Assembly (NCBI RefSeq): GCF_000145275.1
Contig: NC_014393.1
Coordinates: 3,596,001 to 3,660,000 of the forward strand
Source: Clostridium cellulovorans 743B
GTDB lineage: Bacteria; Bacillota; Clostridia; Clostridiales; Clostridiaceae
Reading direction: 5' to 3'
Length of the DNA stretch: 64,000 bases
The first letter of the stretch is position 1; each line of letters opens with the position of its first letter. Under the pieces are notes generated by a model. It did not search any database and was not told where the DNA came from. It saw nothing but the letters and a program-made list of their open reading frames with translations. Of the stretch, positions 9,088 through 19,016 are shown in pieces. Both the position numbers and the translations under genes were made by a program.

Positions 9088-10188
9088 TTATTCACTTTGT
9101 GCTCTTTCTCTATCCATTAAAAAATTAAAAATTATTCCTTCAAATATTTTATTATGTATTACTAATTTTCCGTCTCTCTCTACTAAAATTCCATGAATAA
9201 TTGCTTTTTCATATACATAGGGAGTAAAATTTTCTATACCTCCATCAACAAATATCTCTTTTAATATATTTCTTATCTCTGAATTCCTTTCTATAATTCC
9301 TATAATATAATCGAAAAGAGGGTTCTTCTCAGAAATTATAATATCAATAGCTTCCTGTAAGCCTTCTATATCCCACTTTTTCTGTAGTTTCTTATCCATG
9401 ATATAAGCCATTTTACTCACAAGATAAGGATAGCCACTAGTTATCTCATATAGTTTTCTTGACATTTCTTCAACGTTTAACGTAAGCTTCTCCTCATTAA
9501 CATATTGACTTAACATTGTTTCTATATCTTTATCACTAAAGGATATATCTATATCAAAATCCATGGCAATATTAAATGGACTATTAAACCTTATCTCCTC
9601 CTCCTCTTCTTTTATAGTTGTGCTTAAATTTTTTATATCATATACCCCTGCTAAAATAACACTTTTAAAAGTTATATCTTTCCCCATCTGCTTAGAGAGG
9701 TATTTCCTTCTTAACAATGATAAAAACTTCAGAAACACACCATTATTACCATTTTTATCTATTTCATCTATTATCAAAACTACCTCTTTCTTTATTTCAT
9801 CAATAAATTCTGATATAGTAATGGACAGGCCGTCAAAATCCTTAACTCCCTCTTGATGCCTTGAAAGAATTTCGTATACATCTTTCTGAGGAGTCATTCT
9901 AAGATTATCAGTAAGCAACTTTAAAATACCCAAGCTGAAATTTTCTTCATTTTCAAATATTTTATTGCTTACAGCTTCAAAACTAACAAATAGCACAACA
10001 TATCTAGAATTTAACTTCTTAGAAAGTTCATTTAAGATAGTAGTCTTTCCATATTGCCTAGGTTTACTAATCACAAAACAATACCCTTTATCCACCATTT
10101 CTTCAATACCCGTTATCTTATCACTGATATCAACCATATAATTTATTTCAGGGACACAAACTCCAGTTATGTTAAATTCCTTTTTCAT
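9088..10188 (-). CDS. AAA ATPase domain protein (AAA-ATPase-like family)
   Basis: 366 aa from the ATG at 10188, chosen because the family starts MKKxFNITGVCxPExxYMVD and AAGGA lies 10 bases upstream; an ATG at 10209 is also open. The P-loop is KPRQYGKTT (about 42-50) and Walker B is VVLIIDEID (about 136-144). A DFDIDISFSDKDIE sensor-like stretch and a winged-helix-like C-terminus follow. Many relatives carry a C-terminal PD-(D/E)xK nuclease domain; here the protein ends without one. Relatives multiply in clostridial genomes and are loosely tied to mobile DNA, but the role is unknown. Monocistronic. Confidence 0.75.
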   Translation of the reverse strand: MKKEFNITGVCVPEINYMVDISDKITGIEEMVDKGYCFVISKPRQYGKTTILNELSKKLNSRYVVLFVSFEAVSNKIFENEENFSLGILKLLTDNLRMTPQKDVYEILSRHQEGVKDFDGLSITISEFIDEIKKEVVLIIDEIDKNGNNGVFLKFLSLLRRKYLSKQMGKDITFKSVILAGVYDIKNLSTTIKEEEEEIRFNSPFNIAMDFDIDISFSDKDIETMLSQYVNEEKLTLNVEEMSRKLYEITSGYPYLVSKMAYIMDKKLQKKWDIEGLQEAIDIIISEKNPLFDYIIGIIERNSEIRNILKEIFVDGGIENFTPYVYEKAIIHGILVERDGKLVIHNKIFEGIIFNFLMDRERAQSE

Positions 10189-10558
10189 TTCTGTCACATC
10201 CTTAATCATTTGTATTCCTATCTAGTATATCCATATATGCTAAGTTCTAATTTGTATTTAAATTTATCCAGTGTTTTGATAAATGCCCTCAGCTAAAATT
10301 TACTTTATTCATATCAATAACTAAATATAAAGCCAACCTACTCCTTACAAAAGAATATTTTGTATGTAATTAATATTAATTAATTACATATTTTTAATAT
10401 TGTTATTGATTTTTAGAAAAAATAAAGTATAATCGTATTTAAATATTATCATACAATTCATTTAAAGTTATTTATAACCCTTTTTAGTTATTTTTACTGT
10501 AATTATAGGGTTTTCAATTTAATCGTTAAGTAATTTAAAAGAAAAGAGGACTACTTAT
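10189..10558. other. Divergent intergenic region with promoter and hairpins
   Basis: It contains a perfect 12-bp palindrome at 10363-10390 (TATGTAATTAAT arms, 4-base loop) followed by TTTTT. A sigma-A-like promoter lies at 10406-10433, and a weaker AACCCT/AGGGTT pair sits in the leader at about 10476-10511. Confidence 0.5.
10406..10433 (+). promoter_or_regulatory. Putative sigma-A promoter of the 127-aa membrane gene
   Basis: TTGATT at 10406-10411 and TATAAT at 10428-10433, spacer 16. It would give a leader of about 120 nt. Confidence 0.55.
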
Positions 10559-10942
10559 ATGTATAAACCTATAAAAAAATTATCAACTTCACTAGCTTTT
10601 AGCATATTTTCTGCAATAACTGGATATCTAGCTGCATATTTAACCTCTAATTACACAGGTTGGAATCTTCAAGATGTAATGTTTGTTATCGGTATATCAA
10701 TCATCTCACTAGCTGCATTTTTTATGGTAGGTGGTAACTCTACAGACTTAGGTCTTCAAGGTCTAGGTCAACAAACTTCCCACTATATTGCTAATGTAAA
10801 TTTAGAAACAACAAGACAAGAAAGAGAATCAACCAATTATCATAACAGTATAAAAAATCATAGGACCATTAAAGCTAGCTTTAATGGGTTTACTATTATA
10901 CTTGGAGGAATTTTCATAATATTAACTAGTATCATAATCTAA
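10559..10942 (+). CDS. Hypothetical membrane protein
   Basis: 127 aa with three hydrophobic segments: about residues 12-30 (AFSIFSAITGYLAAYLTS), 40-58 and 107-126. Between the second and third is a polar, Gln/Arg-rich stretch (QQTSHYIANVNLETTRQERE) that would face the cytoplasm. I do not recognise a family. GAGG lies about 11 bases before the ATG. A promoter and terminator flank it, so it appears monocistronic. Confidence 0.65.
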   Translation: MYKPIKKLSTSLAFSIFSAITGYLAAYLTSNYTGWNLQDVMFVIGISIISLAAFFMVGGNSTDLGLQGLGQQTSHYIANVNLETTRQERESTNYHNSIKNHRTIKASFNGFTIILGGIFIILTSIII

Positions 10943-11023
10943 TATCACTATTTATAATCTCTTTTAAATTCAACTTTAACCAAAACCTGCAATCTCAATA
11001 AAATCCATAGGTTTCCCAAAAGG

Positions 11024-11070
11024 AAAGACTTTAACAACACAGTATTCTATTGTTAAAGTCTTTCTTTTTC
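11024..11070 (+). terminator. Strong terminator, probably bidirectional
   Basis: AAAGACTTTAACAA (11024-11037) pairs perfectly with 11050-11063, followed by CTTTTTC on the plus strand. It ends the 127-aa gene and could also serve the minus-strand hydrolase. Confidence 0.85.
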
Positions 11071-11077
11071 ATTTACA

Positions 11078-12034
11078 TTATGCGTTAAAAATTATTTCTT
11101 GGTGTATACTTTCATAACTCTTTCCTTGTGAGGTTGGGGTTGCTTGGATTACTGTAACCATATTCTTATCTGGTATAACATTAAGTTCTTGCCCGCCAAA
11201 TCCCCTACCTCCATAGTAATCATCAAAAATCCACCATAGAAGCCCATATCCCCTATTACTTGATGATGGTGTAATGGCTTCATTAATATAAGCTTCTGAA
11301 AGTATTTGCCTTCCATTAAACTTTCCTTTATTTAAGAAAAGAAGCCCTATTTTAGCTAAATCTCTTGCAGTAAGATCAGAATTTTCTTCTTTTCCATAAA
11401 TAGTATAAGATATACCACAAGAAGAAGCTGACCACACTCCACTACTTATGTTTAAAGGTTCATATAAATATTTGTTGCAAAAATCATATGCAGACATGGA
11501 ACTCGCCTTAGTTATAATAGCAGATAATAACATTACATCCCATTCCTTATATTGGTTTTTACTAGAGGGTACATTTGTTACGGCTATATCTGCTATGTGC
11601 TGAAGCCAGTTTTGTGAATTAAAAAGCTGAGTTAGCATTGGACAGTGATAATGAATACCTCCATTCCAATATATCCCTGAAGTCATAGTAAGAAGACTTC
11701 TAATAGTTATTAGCTTATGATATGGATGTATATTCTTATTAAATTCCTCTAAATAATTTGTAATTGGCTCATCAAGACTTTTTATATATCCTTTATCAAT
11801 GCAAATCCCGATACAAACAGATAATATACTCTTCCATATAGATTTTATATTATTCTTACTTTCTTCATTAAATTTATTATAATATCTCTCAAAAACTAAC
11901 TTTTCATTTTTTATTATAAGAATACTATTTACGAGTCTATATCTCTTTTTCTTAAGAAAGTGATCAACAGAATTTAATATTTCTCCATCCAACCCTTCCT
12001 GTTCTGGAGTTGAAAATTCCCAATGAAAGTTCAT
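11078..12034 (-). CDS. Serine hydrolase of the beta-lactamase/penicillin-binding fold
   Basis: 318 aa, no signal peptide, so probably cytosolic. The SxxK nucleophile motif is SIWK (about residue 65, in place of the usual SVTK). The region expected to hold YxN reads QYKEWDVMLLSAII, so the motif asparagine appears replaced. The third motif is GFGGQELNV. Family members include class C beta-lactamases, esterases and peptidases; the substrate is unknown. The ATG overlaps the stop of the UvrA-like gene by one base (TAATG), implying coupled translation. Its fate may therefore depend on the frameshifted upstream gene. Confidence 0.82.
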   Translation of the reverse strand: MNFHWEFSTPEQEGLDGEILNSVDHFLKKKRYRLVNSILIIKNEKLVFERYYNKFNEESKNNIKSIWKSILSVCIGICIDKGYIKSLDEPITNYLEEFNKNIHPYHKLITIRSLLTMTSGIYWNGGIHYHCPMLTQLFNSQNWLQHIADIAVTNVPSSKNQYKEWDVMLLSAIITKASSMSAYDFCNKYLYEPLNISSGVWSASSCGISYTIYGKEENSDLTARDLAKIGLLFLNKGKFNGRQILSEAYINEAITPSSSNRGYGLLWWIFDDYYGGRGFGGQELNVIPDKNMVTVIQATPTSQGKSYESIHQEIIFNA

Positions 12035-14410
12035 TATAAATACCGTCCTATAATGGAATTTGAATTTTCTCTTAATTCTTGTGGAGTTCCCTTTGCAATA
12101 ATATTTCCTCCATTATTTCCCCCACCTGGTCCAAGTTCTATTATGTAATCACAATTTGCTAAAACCTTAGGATCATGCTCTGTAACAACAATTGTATTCC
12201 CATTGCTAACCAATTCCTCCATTAAAGCAAGAAGTTTTTCTGTATCGTGAAAGGATAGCCCCGTAGTAGGTTCATCAAGAATATAGAGATTATCCTTATT
12301 CCTTTGCTTTTTCCCAAGCTCCTTAGCCAGCTTAATCCTTTGACTTTCACCACCAGAAATAGTAGGTATTTTTTGCCCAAGCATTATATACCCCATACCA
12401 ACCTTTTCTAGAATCATAAGCATATTATGGATTTGTTTATCCTTTTCTTCAAAAAATTCTTTAGCTTCAGAAACTGTCATTTCTAAAATCTCTTTAATAT
12501 TTTTTCCGTCTAAAGTTACCTCCATAACTTCTGGGAGAAAACCTGTTCCTTCACAAGCCTCACACTCTACTTCAATGAAGTTTCCAAAGCCCACATGGTA
12601 ATGAATTATTCCATTGCCATGACACGTATTACATCCACCTTCAGAATTTACTGAAAACATCCCTACACTATAATCATTCTCTATTGCAAAAGGTGTCTTA
12701 GAAAACAATGTTCTTATTCTATCGTATATTCCTGTATATGTAGCTGGGCAGGAACTTTTGCTTCTTCCTATTGGTTTTTGATCAATTATCAAAGATCTTT
12801 TTATATTTTCTGCACCTATAACCTTTACTTTGGGAACAGCAACTTCTTCCTCATCCTCAATAATACATTTTTCTTTTAGGATTTCTTTAAGCTTTGGCAC
12901 TAAAGTATCTGCTATTAAACTTGATTTGCCACTACCAGAAACACCAGCAATACCAATCATTAATCCTAAAGGAATATCAATAGATACATTATTCAAATTA
13001 TGAAGATTCGCTCCATGAAGCCCTAAAACTTTTTTTTCATCTATCGGTCTATATTCTGTTTTTTTCTCCATGAGCTTTTCTGCTAAGTAAGGAGCTGTCT
13101 TTGATTCCGTACAGGACAAAAATTCATCGAAACTACCTTGAAAAATCCTTTCTCCTCCTAAATAACCTGCCCCTGGCCCTAAATCAATAATATAGTCTGC
13201 TTTTCTCATAAAATTCTCATCATGTTCTACAGCCACAACTGTATTCCCACGCTTAACCAATTTCTCAATAATGTCTATCAATTTTTCTTTTTCAACTTCA
13301 TGTAATCCTATAGTTGGCTCATCAAAAATAAAAATAATTGAATCCATTTCAGCAATAATATATGAAGCCAAAAACAACCTTTGTATTTCTCCTCCTGAAA
13401 GAGTTCTTACTTGTCTTGAAAGAGATAAATGATGTAATCCTACATCTATCATGCATTCAAGCTTTAATAAAATTTCTTTTAACAAAGGATTTTCATCGCT
13501 AACCCCACATTTTTTTAGAAAACTGCAAAGCTCTGTAATATATAAATCTTCTAGCTCTGTAATAATCTTTCCACCAATTTTAGTAGAAGTTGCTTGTTCA
13601 CTAAGACCTGTTCCATTACATTTCTTACATACACCACAACACAGCATTCCAGCCTCTTCCATCATTTCCCGAAGTCTGCTACCATCAGCGTTAGTGAACT
13701 TAAAAATAAGCGGAACATAACCAGGGAAAGAACAACTTCCACCTCCATACTTTAATGAGTTAAGCTGTTCTTCTGTTAATTCACTAAGCTTAGTATTGGT
13801 AGTTACCTTAAAGTGTCTTAAAAACTTATTAATTTCTTGTTTTAAAGTACCTCTCTTTCCTATTCCAAAAAGTACCTCTCTTTCCTATTCCAAAAAGTAC
13901 CTCTTCGATTCTTTGTTCTTTATTTCCAAAAATTTTATCTTCATCAATTTCTACTGTTAAGCCTTTTCCTAAACATTTTACACACATACCCTTTGGTGAA
14001 TTCTTTTGAAACATCTCCATAGAAAGCTGAATACCATCATCCTGTTCACATTTTCCATAGGTTGCAAACAATGCTGCTAACATTCCACCTATCTTTGTAC
14101 GGGTTCCAACAGTACTTCTTGGATTGGATTGTCGTATAATTCTTTGCTCTACTGCCACTGTCGGTGAAAGCCCTGTAATACTATTAAAACTTGGAACACT
14201 ATCAACCATAAACTGCGTTCCAGAGAACATTAAGTATCGCCTTTTTCCTTCCTCATAAAGAGTATCAAAAGCAAGGCTTGATTTTCCACTTCCTGATACT
14301 CCAGTAATAACTGTAAGCTTATTCTTTGGTATTTTAATATCAATATTTTTTAAATTATGTATCCTCGCACCCTTAATTTCAATAAAATTCTTCAACCTTA
14401 TTTCTCCCAT
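12034..14410 (-). pseudogene. UvrA-like ABC protein split by a 25-bp tandem duplication
   Basis: The reading frame starts at 14410 (MGEIRLKNFIEIKGARIHNL), with Walker A GVSGSGKSS at about 37-45, and breaks after GKRGT at a duplicated 25-mer. Removing one copy (25 is not a multiple of 3) restores an unbroken protein of about 790 aa. It continues GTLKQEIN, then zinc-binding CGVCKKCNGTG, signature LSGGEIQR, a second Walker A GVSGSGKSS, CNTCHGNG and CEACEGTG, and the second signature ISGGESQR, ending at 12034. This is the short UvrA paralogue class (UvrA2/DrrC type), linked in other bacteria to tolerance of DNA-binding drugs, rather than the excision-repair UvrA of about 940 aa. Without repair, only a 193-aa fragment and a downstream 543-aa open frame remain. 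Confidence 0.9.
13844..13904 (-). repeat. 25-bp direct tandem duplication inside the UvrA-like gene
   Basis: The sequence has an exact period of 25 from 13844 to 13904 (two full units plus an 11-base partial). Unit ends read GTACCTCT and CCAAAAA on the plus strand. It is the sole cause of the frame change. Confidence 0.97.
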
Positions 14411-14739
14411 TTCCTACTTTAATGTAAAATTCGCCTTGTAAAATCAACACTTACATATAATTATAATTAACTGTAATTTTATTATCAATTTATTAATTGC
14501 TTCCGTAAAATTGAAAAGAATTATATATTAAAGATTTATTATATAAATTCTAAAATTAAATCTGCATTAAAACTATATATTAAAATTTAAAGATCAATAT
14601 ATTTAATGAAGTATAATTATCATAACTTATATACTATAAAACTTCACAGGTGAAACAAAAAAGTTTCATATTGAAAAAGTTGAAAGATATTAATGTTAGT
14701 GGTACATTAAATAAAGGCTATAATGAAAGGAGAAAAATT
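14411..14739. other. Intergenic region between divergent genes
   Basis: About 330 bp, very AT-rich. It must hold promoters for the UvrA-like gene and the MFS gene; no clear structured element was seen. A GTG-initiated extension of the MFS frame to 14650 lacks a ribosome-binding site. Confidence 0.45.
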
Positions 14740-15972
14740 ATGGAACAAAAGACGGAAAATAATAATAACCAACAAAAAACGAAATCATTTGCAGAAAATT
14801 TTATTTATGAATTAAAAAACTTTCACATTGATAAAGACTTTAAATTATTCCTAATAGTAGGTTTGTGTACAGGCATTGCAGGCGGTATTAATTCAACTGT
14901 ATTTAATAACTTTTTAAGCGATGTCTATAACTTATCTGCATCTGGCAGAGGTATTGTAGAATTTCCAAGAGAACTTCCAGGCGTACTGATAGTTATAGTT
15001 CTTGGAATCCTTTCCTTTTTAGGAGACATTAGAATTGCCGTAATCGGAATGGTTTGTGCTTCCCTTGGTATGATGGGACTTGGAATTTTCTCTCCAACCT
15101 TTGCAAGTATGCTTGTTTGGATGATGGTCTTAAGTCTTGGCACTCATATCTTCATGCCACTGTCTGCTGGTATTGGAATGAACCTTTCGCAAAAAGAAAA
15201 TTACGGCGCTCGTCTTGGTAAATTCAGTGCTTATAACCTTGTTGCAACTATTATAGGTTATGGAATAGTATGGTTCGGATTTAAATACCTTGGTCTTACA
15301 TACAAAACCGCTTTCTTGATAGCTTCTTTCTTTTACCTAGTAGCTGCTGGTATTCTTACAATGATGAAGGATAAAAAGCCAAAAGGTAAAAAAGTAAGAT
15401 TTGTATTCAGAAAGAAATATACCCTCTACTATATCCTTAGTATTGTAAATGGTGCAAGAAAACAAATTTTCTTAACCTTCGCTCCTTGGGTTCTAATAAA
15501 TGTTTATAATCTTGATCCACCTACTTTTGCAATATTAGGTCTTATAATTTCCCTAGTAAGCATATTAACTAGAACCATTGTTGGAAATGCTATAGATATT
15601 AAAGGAGAACGCTTTGTTCTTTCCTTAGAGGCCATAGTATTAATAATTATCTGTTTAGGCTATTCCTTCGCGGCAGATATATTCCCAGTAACAATAGCTG
15701 TAATAATTATTGCTGCTTGTTATATTATCGACAATTCCCTAAGTGTTGTTGAAATGGCTAGATCAACCTATATAAAGAAGATAGCTGTTTCTCCTGAAGA
15801 TGTTACTCCAACACTATCCGCTGGTACAAGCTTTGACCATATTATAGCCATGTCTATTCCTTTCTTTGGTGGATTATTGTGGGCCAGTATGGGATATAAA
15901 TATGTATTCCTTGTGGCAGCCTTTATCGCAGTACTAAACCTAATTCTATCCTTAAAAATTAAAATAGACTGA
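14740..15972 (+). CDS. MFS transporter
   Basis: 410 aa with about twelve membrane segments after a polar N-terminus rich in Lys, Asn and Gln (residues 1-25). The sixth-seventh segment linker is basic (MMKDKKPKGKKVRF), as in the major facilitator superfamily, and GARLGKFSAYN lies near the middle of the first half. The start at 14740 has AAAGGAGA upstream. The substrate is unknown. It is flanked by a shared terminator and faces the ABC exporter genes convergently. Confidence 0.82.
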   Translation: MEQKTENNNNQQKTKSFAENFIYELKNFHIDKDFKLFLIVGLCTGIAGGINSTVFNNFLSDVYNLSASGRGIVEFPRELPGVLIVIVLGILSFLGDIRIAVIGMVCASLGMMGLGIFSPTFASMLVWMMVLSLGTHIFMPLSAGIGMNLSQKENYGARLGKFSAYNLVATIIGYGIVWFGFKYLGLTYKTAFLIASFFYLVAAGILTMMKDKKPKGKKVRFVFRKKYTLYYILSIVNGARKQIFLTFAPWVLINVYNLDPPTFAILGLIISLVSILTRTIVGNAIDIKGERFVLSLEAIVLIIICLGYSFAADIFPVTIAVIIIAACYIIDNSLSVVEMARSTYIKKIAVSPEDVTPTLSAGTSFDHIIAMSIPFFGGLLWASMGYKYVFLVAAFIAVLNLILSLKIKID

Positions 15973-16018
15973 TAATCTATTACAATGTAGATTAATAAAT
16001 CATTGTAGCAAAGTAAAT

Positions 16019-16062
16019 AAAAGTTCTACTAAGTTAACTGTTGTCAACTTGGTAGAACTTTT
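16019..16062. terminator. Bidirectional terminator between MFS and ABC permease
   Basis: AAAAGTTCTAC-AAGTT (16019-16035) pairs with AACTT-GTAGAACTTTT (16046-16062) around a short loop. It serves the convergent genes on both sides. Confidence 0.8.
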
Positions 16063-16077
16063 AACCCAGTACATAGA

Positions 16078-17652
16078 TTATATTTTCTTTTTAATATTGT
16101 TTAAGTGGATAACTGCAGTTATTAAAACTAGAGTAGCATTTACCAAAATAATAATTAGATTAGTATTAGCATCCTTCAAAACTGCTGAAATAATTATTGG
16201 TGCTAGAACTACTCCAAACCCCGTAAATAATGTAATCAACATAGAAGGGCTTTGTTTTATAACATTAGTTTCATTGACCCACTGAAAATTGGGAAGCTTT
16301 AGGTTTATACAAATGCCCAACTCCGCAATAAAGAAAGCATATACTATCGGTGTTATAAAAATAATTATTGCTTCGATTATATTTGCATGTAGCCCTAAAA
16401 TCAACAAAATTCCTGAAATAATACTTGCAGGTATAGTTATTAAAAGATTCACAGCAATTTTACTTTGAAATATTGTTTTGCTTTTAATAGGCAACGAAGA
16501 CAAAATCCATCTATTTTTACCTTCTAATGAAATGGATACTGCCGTTGTACAGCTAGTGACAATCATAAAAGCTTCGGCAAAAGGTATCATTTTCTTAATC
16601 CACACTCTCGCACCTGGAACTTCAAACATCGATTCTAACTTATCTATTCCAATATAACTTATAGCTATTGCCATGGCTATAAGCATAATAACGCCAAACA
16701 AAGTATTTACTACATACATTGGCGATGAAAAATATCTTCTTAATTCCTTTTTATACAAAGCCATAAACGGTGAAGATTCTTTTATCGGTTTAGCTTTATA
16801 ATTTCCCTTTGCTCTATTTGTCATCAATGCTGTGTTTATTTGAGAATATCTGAAAGCTATTAATTTAACGAATATTATAAAAACAGCTATGGATATAATC
16901 GTAAACAGTACAAAAGACAATATATCTCTATTAATTAATGCATTGTTATAAACATAAGCTACCGGATAAATCTTATAGATAGTATTTGCAACTTCAGTAC
17001 CTATTTCCGCTACCTTAGTTTCATTCATATTCTTCATATTGAAGGATAAACCAATAGCTGCAATAATTACTCCAAAACTAAGAAGGATTGTTAAAATGTT
17101 TTTAAATCTATACTTTGCAGAAGCTATAGTTATCACTGCACCTATTGTAGCACCTATTACCATAGGCAATAATGGGATAATGAATAAAGAAATAGTAAAC
17201 ATAATATAGAATTCTACTGAAGTTACATTAAAAATTGTACATACAATAGCAGTTGGTATCATAACTATACAAGCAAATAAGAGATCAAATATATACATAG
17301 AAAGAAATTTACTTTTTATCACTTCTTCACTTTTCACAGGCAAAGACATGATCATATCATAATCCTTATAGGCAAATAAGACTCCATTACTTTTTAAAAA
17401 AGTAGCAATCAATACTACCATACTTGTAACAGTGACCATTACAGCTGGCAAAACATTACTTAACCCAAGATAGCCATAGCCATACGCTATACCAAAGCTA
17501 TAACCGACTCCAACCATAAAAAGAAAAATTAATAGCAATGTAAAAAATATAATTTGAATTTTTTCTTTTAAATCTTTTGAATACCGTAATTTATTTATAG
17601 GAAAAAGTTCCAACAACTGAAGTTTAACCAGTATTGCAGTTTTATTTTTCAC
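16078..17652 (-). CDS. ABC-2-type exporter permease
   Basis: 524 aa with about twelve hydrophobic segments and short loops. A GTG start overlaps the end of the ATPase gene by 11 bases, with GAGGTAG upstream. It resembles the large clostridial permeases paired with one ATPase (putative ABC exporter, YhaP/EcsB-like topology), including the PVKSEEVIKSKFLSMYIFDL coupling-helix region near residues 105-125. The substrate is unknown; peptide or lipid export is typical of relatives. Confidence 0.8.
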   Translation of the reverse strand: MKNKTAILVKLQLLELFPINKLRYSKDLKEKIQIIFFTLLLIFLFMVGVGYSFGIAYGYGYLGLSNVLPAVMVTVTSMVVLIATFLKSNGVLFAYKDYDMIMSLPVKSEEVIKSKFLSMYIFDLLFACIVMIPTAIVCTIFNVTSVEFYIMFTISLFIIPLLPMVIGATIGAVITIASAKYRFKNILTILLSFGVIIAAIGLSFNMKNMNETKVAEIGTEVANTIYKIYPVAYVYNNALINRDILSFVLFTIISIAVFIIFVKLIAFRYSQINTALMTNRAKGNYKAKPIKESSPFMALYKKELRRYFSSPMYVVNTLFGVIMLIAMAIAISYIGIDKLESMFEVPGARVWIKKMIPFAEAFMIVTSCTTAVSISLEGKNRWILSSLPIKSKTIFQSKIAVNLLITIPASIISGILLILGLHANIIEAIIIFITPIVYAFFIAELGICINLKLPNFQWVNETNVIKQSPSMLITLFTGFGVVLAPIIISAVLKDANTNLIIILVNATLVLITAVIHLNNIKKKI

Positions 17653-18358
17653 GGTCCACTACCTCCATAAATATCTCCTCTAAACTGCTATCCCCAAGTA
17701 ACTGATCAAGTCTTCCACTAGTAATCAGCTTACCACCCTTTATTATTGCTACCTTGTTACAAAGTTTTTCTGCTACATCTAAAACATGAGTTGAAAAGAA
17801 AATGGCACTTCCATCATTACATAGTTCATGCATTATTCTTTTCAAATTTATAGCTGCCTTAGGATCGAGACCAACAAAAGGCTCATCTAATACTAAAAGC
17901 TTCGGTTTATGTATAAATGCCGATATAAGAGCTAACTTTTGCTTCATTCCATGGGAATAAGAAGATATCAAGTCACCTAAATTAGAAGCGATTTCAAAGG
18001 TATCTGAATATTTTTTAATCCTTGCCTCTCTTTCCTCCTTTGGTACAGTAAAAATATCACCTATAAAATTTAGATATTGAATCCCCGTAAGATGCTCATA
18101 AATATCTGGGTTATCAGGAATATAAGCAATAACTTCCTTACATGCTACTGGCTCTTTCCTTAAAGACTTCCCATCAATATAAATTTCACCGTCCTCAAAA
18201 TCTAATACCCCTACAACAGCTCTAATTGTAGTAGTTTTACCTGCACCATTATGGCCGATAAACCCATAAATATCTCCAGCATCAACTTGTAGATTCAAAT
18301 TATCCACAGCTTTTTTTCCACCTTTATAAATCTTCGTAAAATTCTTAATAGTTAACAT
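17642..18358 (-). CDS. ABC transporter ATP-binding protein
   Basis: 238 aa nucleotide-binding domain: Walker A GHNGAGKTT (35-43), Q-loop region AYIPDNPDIYEHLTG, signature YSHGMKQKL (a variant of LSGGQ), Walker B LLVLDEPFVGLD and H-loop STHVLD. GAGGGG precedes the ATG. It is the first gene of a two-gene exporter operon with the permease downstream. Confidence 0.92.
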   Translation of the reverse strand: MLTIKNFTKIYKGGKKAVDNLNLQVDAGDIYGFIGHNGAGKTTTIRAVVGVLDFEDGEIYIDGKSLRKEPVACKEVIAYIPDNPDIYEHLTGIQYLNFIGDIFTVPKEEREARIKKYSDTFEIASNLGDLISSYSHGMKQKLALISAFIHKPKLLVLDEPFVGLDPKAAINLKRIMHELCNDGSAIFFSTHVLDVAEKLCNKVAIIKGGKLITSGRLDQLLGDSSLEEIFMEVVDREK

Positions 18359-19016
18359 TTTTCATTCCCCTCTCTATTGACTGTTTTAAGTTCGCTTACC
18401 GAATCATTGTCCTCTATATCCAGAGTTATTTTTTCTTAAACAATCTTTTAAAATCTTTTTAAATTTTATATTTTAATCTTTAGTAGTTATTTTTCGTAAA
18501 TTTAATTACTTAATTTCGGAAATAATTACCTTCAACAAGAGCTAAAAAACTTTCTAAAAAATACTTACTTAAATTATTGTAATAATTGTATACGAGTTAC
18601 CCAGTAATTTCAATTATTTTCTTAATTTTTCATAAAAGTTCCTGTTGTTAATATCCTAATCTACTTACGCTGTTTAATTATATTTGTAATAATATCACTT
18701 CGATAACTGTATTTATTTTCATCCAATTATATGGACTCTTTATGTAGATTTAATTATCAACTTGTACACTTACATAAAATTATAGTTTGATTGTCAAACA
18801 TTTCTATTAAAGTTTGTGTTTTTTTTAACCGATATTAAAACCGTGGTCAATATATAATTCCTTTTAAACTGCTCATATCTGTTTCATTATTGAAACTACA
18901 TCAAAATTCTATCTTATTATTTAGATATCAACACTATATGTAGAATCTTTATTGAGACACATATATTATCGTAATTGACACAGTATTATATCTTAGTATT
19001 TGGAGGTTTATTCAAC
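18359..19016. other. Intergenic region between ABC ATPase and chemoreceptor
   Basis: About 660 bp, AT-rich, between divergently transcribed genes. I looked for a cyclic-di-GMP riboswitch and other structured leaders before the chemoreceptor and saw none. TTGACA at 18975-18980 has no well-spaced -10 box. Confidence 0.45.

Noticed and set aside
18359..19016. Cyclic-di-GMP riboswitch before the chemoreceptor
   Set aside because: The conserved GEMM core could not be found on either strand.
18975..19016. N-terminal extension of the chemoreceptor from a TTG codon
   Set aside because: The ATG at 19017 has a GGAGG site and starts the normal basic N-terminus before TM1.
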